Below, in pieces: positions 23,132-26,016 of a stretch of DNA of 26,016 nt. Source of the DNA: Pseudomonadota bacterium (GTDB lineage Bacteria; SAR324; XYD2-FULL-50-16; JAHJRI01). The notes below the pieces were generated by a model. That model saw only the letters and a list, made by a program, of their open reading frames with translations. It did no database searches and was not told where the DNA came from. The first letter of the stretch is position 1. Each line of letters starts with the position of its first letter. A program made the position numbers and the translations under genes. The stretch covers positions 1 through 26,016 of the forward strand of contig JAKSDL010000599.1 of NCBI GenBank assembly GCA_022360105.1, read 5' to 3'.

Positions 23132-23728
23132 CTATTTCCAAAGTTTCTCGATGCTTGATGACTCTTTTAATGAAGCTAAAGAATCTTCCTTTGTTGCTGC
23201 ATCAATCTGGAAATAATCATCGTTGCCAGGATCCTGAAAAAAATCCTCGTAATCCATCTGTATTCGAGAATTTCGATCAGTAATCTGATTCTCGTGTTTT
23301 TGCCATTCCGGGTACTTATGTGTGATGTCGGCGAGCTGAAATTGGTCAAATTCTTTAAAAGTTTCCCAGGCGAATTCCAAAGCTTCAATATCCGATTCTG
23401 ACAAAACATCCCGGTCAATTGGCTTAATGGATTTGTAATCATAATTAGAGCTACGTTTTAGATATTTTTCAACATAGCTCTTTTCATGCTTGCCAAGAAA
23501 ATCAGAGTTTTCAGCTATGTCTTTTCCATTAGAAGGAACCGGACCATATTCCATTGCGTAGTAATCATCGTTTGAAATTGACCGTCCAAACTTTCTAAGA
23601 TGATATCGATCGGCAAAATACAACAGCTTAATCGCTTTCATTTTGTTGATCATCCTCCCTGATCGAACAGCAAAAAAATTCAGCGCCTGAGTTGTCTTCT
23701 GGAGATTGAATGGAAGGTGGATGCGCAT
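23132..23728 (-). CDS. Panacea-domain (SocA-like, DUF4065) antitoxin
   Basis: A 198-residue protein with the Panacea domain in its first two-thirds: NKMKAIKLLYFADRYHLRKF, then GRSISNDDYYAMEYGPVPS, the strongest signature, followed by SESDIEALEFAWETFKEF and ADITHKYPEWQ. Proteins of this domain act as antitoxins for varied toxins, and SocA is a proteolysis adaptor in Caulobacter. The C-terminal 40 residues are acidic (DYEDFFQDPGNDDYFQ), a common trait of antitoxin tails. AAGGA precedes the ATG. The downstream partner starts three bases later. The pair is flanked by REP-like copies on both sides. Confidence 0.82.
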   Translation of the reverse strand: MRIHLPFNLQKTTQALNFFAVRSGRMINKMKAIKLLYFADRYHLRKFGRSISNDDYYAMEYGPVPSNGKDIAENSDFLGKHEKSYVEKYLKRSSNYDYKSIKPIDRDVLSESDIEALEFAWETFKEFDQFQLADITHKYPEWQKHENQITDRNSRIQMDYEDFFQDPGNDDYFQIDAATKEDSLASLKESSSIEKLWK

Positions 23729-23747
23729 ATCAGGTCCTTTGCTGACT

Positions 23748-23771
23748 GTCTAATCTGCAATCAATTTAGAC
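23748..23771. promoter_or_regulatory. possible operator upstream of the Panacea operon
   Basis: GTCTAA and TTAGAC are inverted arms with 12 bp between, 20 bp upstream of the antitoxin start. Toxin-antitoxin operons are often autoregulated at such sites. The arms are short, so the call is weak. The remaining 23772-23904 shows no gene. Confidence 0.3.
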
Positions 23772-23904
23772 TGACAAATGAATTTGAAGAATACTGAATT
23801 GTCGAGCAGACTTAATTATAGAAATTAACGATTATCAACAAATCGCACAATTAAAAAATGCAGGTTAAGTGCCCTTCCATCATCAATTTTGTTGCATTTA
23901 GCAT

Positions 23905-23984
23905 GTAGGATGGGCAAAGCTTGCGTGCCCATCAATAAAACTTGTTTACAACCATGATGGGCACGCAGGCTTTGCCCATCCTAC
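23905..23984. repeat. inverted pair of 29-bp REP-like elements
   Basis: Forward copy at 23905-23933 and reverse copy at 23956-23984, 22 bp apart, just past the 3' end of the sigma54 response regulator gene. The bases before the reverse copy (TACAACCATGATGGGCAC) resemble those before the copy at 3928, so it may come from the same larger module. Confidence 0.85.
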
Positions 23985-24003
23985 CCTGCCTACCAATAAA
24001 ACA

Positions 24004-25398
24004 CTAACTGTTTCGATAATCATCGGCCGAGATGCCGTAGCGTTTCATGATTTGTTGGAGTGCCTGGCGTTCCAGGCCGCAGGCTTTGGCTGAGTGGGTC
24101 ACATTTCCCTGGCAGTTGGCCAGCAGGCTTCCGATGTATGAGTGATTGAAATGTTTTAGCACCTGTTCTTTGGCTTCCTTGTAAGGCAGATCCTTAAATT
24201 CCGAATCGTTAAGGGAATCGTTTGCAGGAACCAGGTTTTTGGCAATATCACCCAGGCCGATTTCGTCGCTTTTGGCTACCAGGATTCCCCGTATCACCAC
24301 ATTTTCCAGCTCTCTGACGTTTCCTTCCCACGGCTGGTTGACCAATGCTTCCATCAGATCCGGGGCGATGGTTTTTAAGGGTTTGTTCATCTGGTCACAA
24401 TGCTTTTCCAGCAGGTGATTGGCCAGCAAAGGAATGTCTTCCCTGCGTTCGCGAAGCGGCGGCAAGACAATGGGAAACACGTTCAACCTGTAGTAAAAAT
24501 CTTCCCTGAATTCCTTGTTTTTGATCTTTGTTTTGAGATCCTGGTTGGTGGAAGCGATAATGCGAACATCCACCTTTACCGGGCGGGAATCTCCCAGTGG
24601 TTTTATCTCCTTTTCCTGCATAACCCGCAGCAACTTGGTTTGGATCGAGGTGTTGATATCCCCGATTTCATCTAAAAAGATACTGCCCTGCCTGGCTTCC
24701 TGAAAAAGACCTTTGGAATTTTTGACTGCATGGGTAAACGCCCCTTTTTTATATCCGAACAATTCGCTTTCCAGGATGGTTTCCGGCACGGAAGGGCAGT
24801 TGACGGGAATAAACGGTCCCTGGTGGCGGTTACTCAACGAATGAACGGCTTTTGCGGTTAAATCTTTCCCGGTGCCCGATTCACCTGTAATCAAGACAGT
24901 CATGTCGGTTTTGGCTACCATATGAATGGTTTCGAACACGGTCTTCATTTTCTGGCTCGATCCGATCAATTGTTTAAGCGCATTACCGGTCCCGCATTCC
25001 CTGCGCAGTTTGTAGTTTTCTTCCAGGAGGCTGCTGCGTTCCAGGGCTTTTTCCAAACGCATCACCAGGGCGTCGTGATCAAACGGTTTGGTGATAAAAT
25101 CGTAGGCCCCCTTTTTAATGGCCTCCACGGCAATATCGATCTGACCGTATCCGGTCATCATTACTACCGTCAGTTCCGGATACTCGGGTCGAATTTTTTC
25201 CAGGAACTCGATACCGTTCATTTTAGGCATTTTAATATCCGCCAAAACCAGGTCAAATCGCTTTTTACTCAGCATCTCCAGGGCGATTTCGCAGGATAAG
25301 GCTGTTTCGATCTCGCAACGCAGATCCGGGGTCAGGCTTCTTTTTAAGAGGAGCAGCAAGTCCTGCTCGTCATCTACGATTAAAACGGATCGTTTCAT
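24004..25398 (-). CDS. NtrC-family sigma54-dependent response regulator
   Basis: A 464-residue protein with three domains. The receiver domain (1-120) has the acidic pair DD at 9-10, phosphoacceptor Asp54 in LVLADIKMP, and Lys104 in FITKPFDHDA. The AAA+ domain has Walker A GESGTGKD (172-179) and Walker B SIFLDEIGD. The loop that normally reads GAFTGA is GAFTHA (219-224), an uncommon change in the sigma54-contacting loop. The C-terminus has a Fis-type helix-turn-helix (NVTHSAKACGLERQALQQIM). The gene starts eight bases after the stop of the histidine kinase gene, forming a two-component operon. The signal and targets are unknown; the receiver and kinase together suggest an AtoC/ZraR-like system. 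Confidence 0.9.
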   Translation of the reverse strand: MKRSVLIVDDEQDLLLLLKRSLTPDLRCEIETALSCEIALEMLSKKRFDLVLADIKMPKMNGIEFLEKIRPEYPELTVVMMTGYGQIDIAVEAIKKGAYDFITKPFDHDALVMRLEKALERSSLLEENYKLRRECGTGNALKQLIGSSQKMKTVFETIHMVAKTDMTVLITGESGTGKDLTAKAVHSLSNRHQGPFIPVNCPSVPETILESELFGYKKGAFTHAVKNSKGLFQEARQGSIFLDEIGDINTSIQTKLLRVMQEKEIKPLGDSRPVKVDVRIIASTNQDLKTKIKNKEFREDFYYRLNVFPIVLPPLRERREDIPLLANHLLEKHCDQMNKPLKTIAPDLMEALVNQPWEGNVRELENVVIRGILVAKSDEIGLGDIAKNLVPANDSLNDSEFKDLPYKEAKEQVLKHFNHSYIGSLLANCQGNVTHSAKACGLERQALQQIMKRYGISADDYRNS

Positions 25399-25406
25399 AT
25401 CAAATG

Positions 25407-26016
25407 CTAAGCTGGGTTGTCGACAGGCAGGACAACGGTGAATTCACTGCCTTTACCGACGGTACTGTTTACGTAGATATTGCCGCCGTGATCACGGACG
25501 ATTCCATAACTCACTGAAAGACCGAGGCCTGTTCCTTCGCCGGTAGGTTTGGTGGTGAAGAAGGGATCAAATATACGGGACAGATTTTTCTGATCGATCC
25601 CGTAGCCTTCGTCCTTCACAATTACCTTTACCTGTTTCTCGCTGAGATTATACTGGGTGGAGAGAAAGATGGACCCCTGGGTGTTGATCGCATGTCGTGC
25701 GTTCATAACCAGGTTCATAATCACCTGCCTGATTTTCTTTCCGTCTACGTTTAAGTGAGGCGTATCCCGGTTATAGGATTTAACGAATCGAATCTGCTCG
25801 CGTCCTCCCGCATGTTGCTGCACAAAATTCACGACTTCGTCGATGATTTTATGGATGTCCTCTTCTTTTTTCAATGTTTTGGAACTGCGGGCAAAGTTGA
25901 GCAAATCCGAGACAATTGATTTGCAATTTTGCACATGCTTTTCAATGATTTTTAGATCTTCGGCTTTCCCCGAGTCGTTTTTTTCATTGCGCAACAGCAG
26001 TTGCGTATAGCCGAGA
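25407..26016 (-). CDS. sensor histidine kinase, C-terminal part (cut by window edge)
   Basis: The frame is open through the end of the window, so only the last 200 or so residues are visible. The visible start, GYTQLLLRNEKND, looks like the end of the HisKA dimerisation helix, so the phosphorylated His lies just outside. The ATPase domain is complete: N-box QVIMNLVMNARHAI, G1 DEGYGID, F-box FDPFFTTKP and G2 GEGTGLGLSVSYGIV. It should phosphorylate the response regulator encoded directly downstream. The sensor part is not in the window. Confidence 0.92.
   Translation of the reverse strand, partial: LGYTQLLLRNEKNDSGKAEDLKIIEKHVQNCKSIVSDLLNFARSSKTLKKEEDIHKIIDEVVNFVQQHAGGREQIRFVKSYNRDTPHLNVDGKKIRQVIMNLVMNARHAINTQGSIFLSTQYNLSEKQVKVIVKDEGYGIDQKNLSRIFDPFFTTKPTGEGTGLGLSVSYGIVRDHGGNIYVNSTVGKGSEFTVVLPVDNPA

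Noticed and set aside
488..23984. CRISPR array made of the 29-bp repeats
   Set aside because: Copies occur in both orientations, with spacers from 14 bp to many kb, are internally palindromic, and no cas gene is present.

Overview
The window looks like a stretch of chromosome from a Gram-negative anaerobe, most likely a sulfate-reducing Desulfobacterota (Desulfobacterales-like). This rests on style rather than a marker gene: two tripartite secondary uptake systems with periplasmic binding proteins (TTT and TRAP), two sigma54 activators, a sulfonate-cleaving enzyme pair, moderate GC, and many small intergenic repeats. No rRNA, tRNA, CRISPR array, prophage or transposase gene was seen.

Layout. 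(1) 1-4030: an accessory strip with two AAA+ ATPases of the AAA_14/DUF4143 type, on opposite strands around a small unknown gene, bracketed by 90-bp direct repeats. (2) 4077-10658: a minus-strand catabolic cluster, suyA-suyB (sulfolactate sulfo-lyase-like, UxaA family) followed by a tctC-tctA-tctB importer, with a divergent GAF/sigma54 activator and a good -24/-12 promoter upstream of suyA. The parts fit uptake of a sulfonated organic acid and its cleavage to sulfite plus pyruvate; sulfite would be useful to a sulfite reducer. (3) 10775-12906: a TetR repressor divergent from a SnoaL-like protein and an NmrA/ergot-type NAD(P)-binding protein, with a 37-bp dyad between them. (4) 13070-14995: undecaprenyl-diphosphatase, an unassigned run of hairpins that may be a structured RNA, and a HigB/HigA-type toxin-antitoxin pair. 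(5) 15057-22460: a second minus-strand catabolic cluster: cyclase-family hydrolase, TetR regulator, TRAP transporter (P-Q-M), SMP-30 lactonase and a BKACE enzyme, suggesting import and stepwise breakdown of an unidentified carboxylate or lactone. (6) 22700-23728: a Panacea-domain antitoxin with an unrecognised partner, probably a toxin. (7) 24004-26016: an NtrC-type response regulator with a GAFTHA instead of GAFTGA loop, and its histidine kinase cut by the window edge.

Thirteen copies of a 29-bp imperfect palindrome (consensus GTAGGATGGGCAAAGC then YYGCGTGCCCATC) lie only between genes, eight of them in four inverted pairs. They behave like REP/BIME elements. Two larger repeat modules carry the same core. 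The most interesting items are the predicted sulfolactate module, the Panacea pair with its unknown partner, the BKACE/SMP-30/cyclase/TRAP cluster, the repeat family, and the hairpin-rich segment at 13947-14087.
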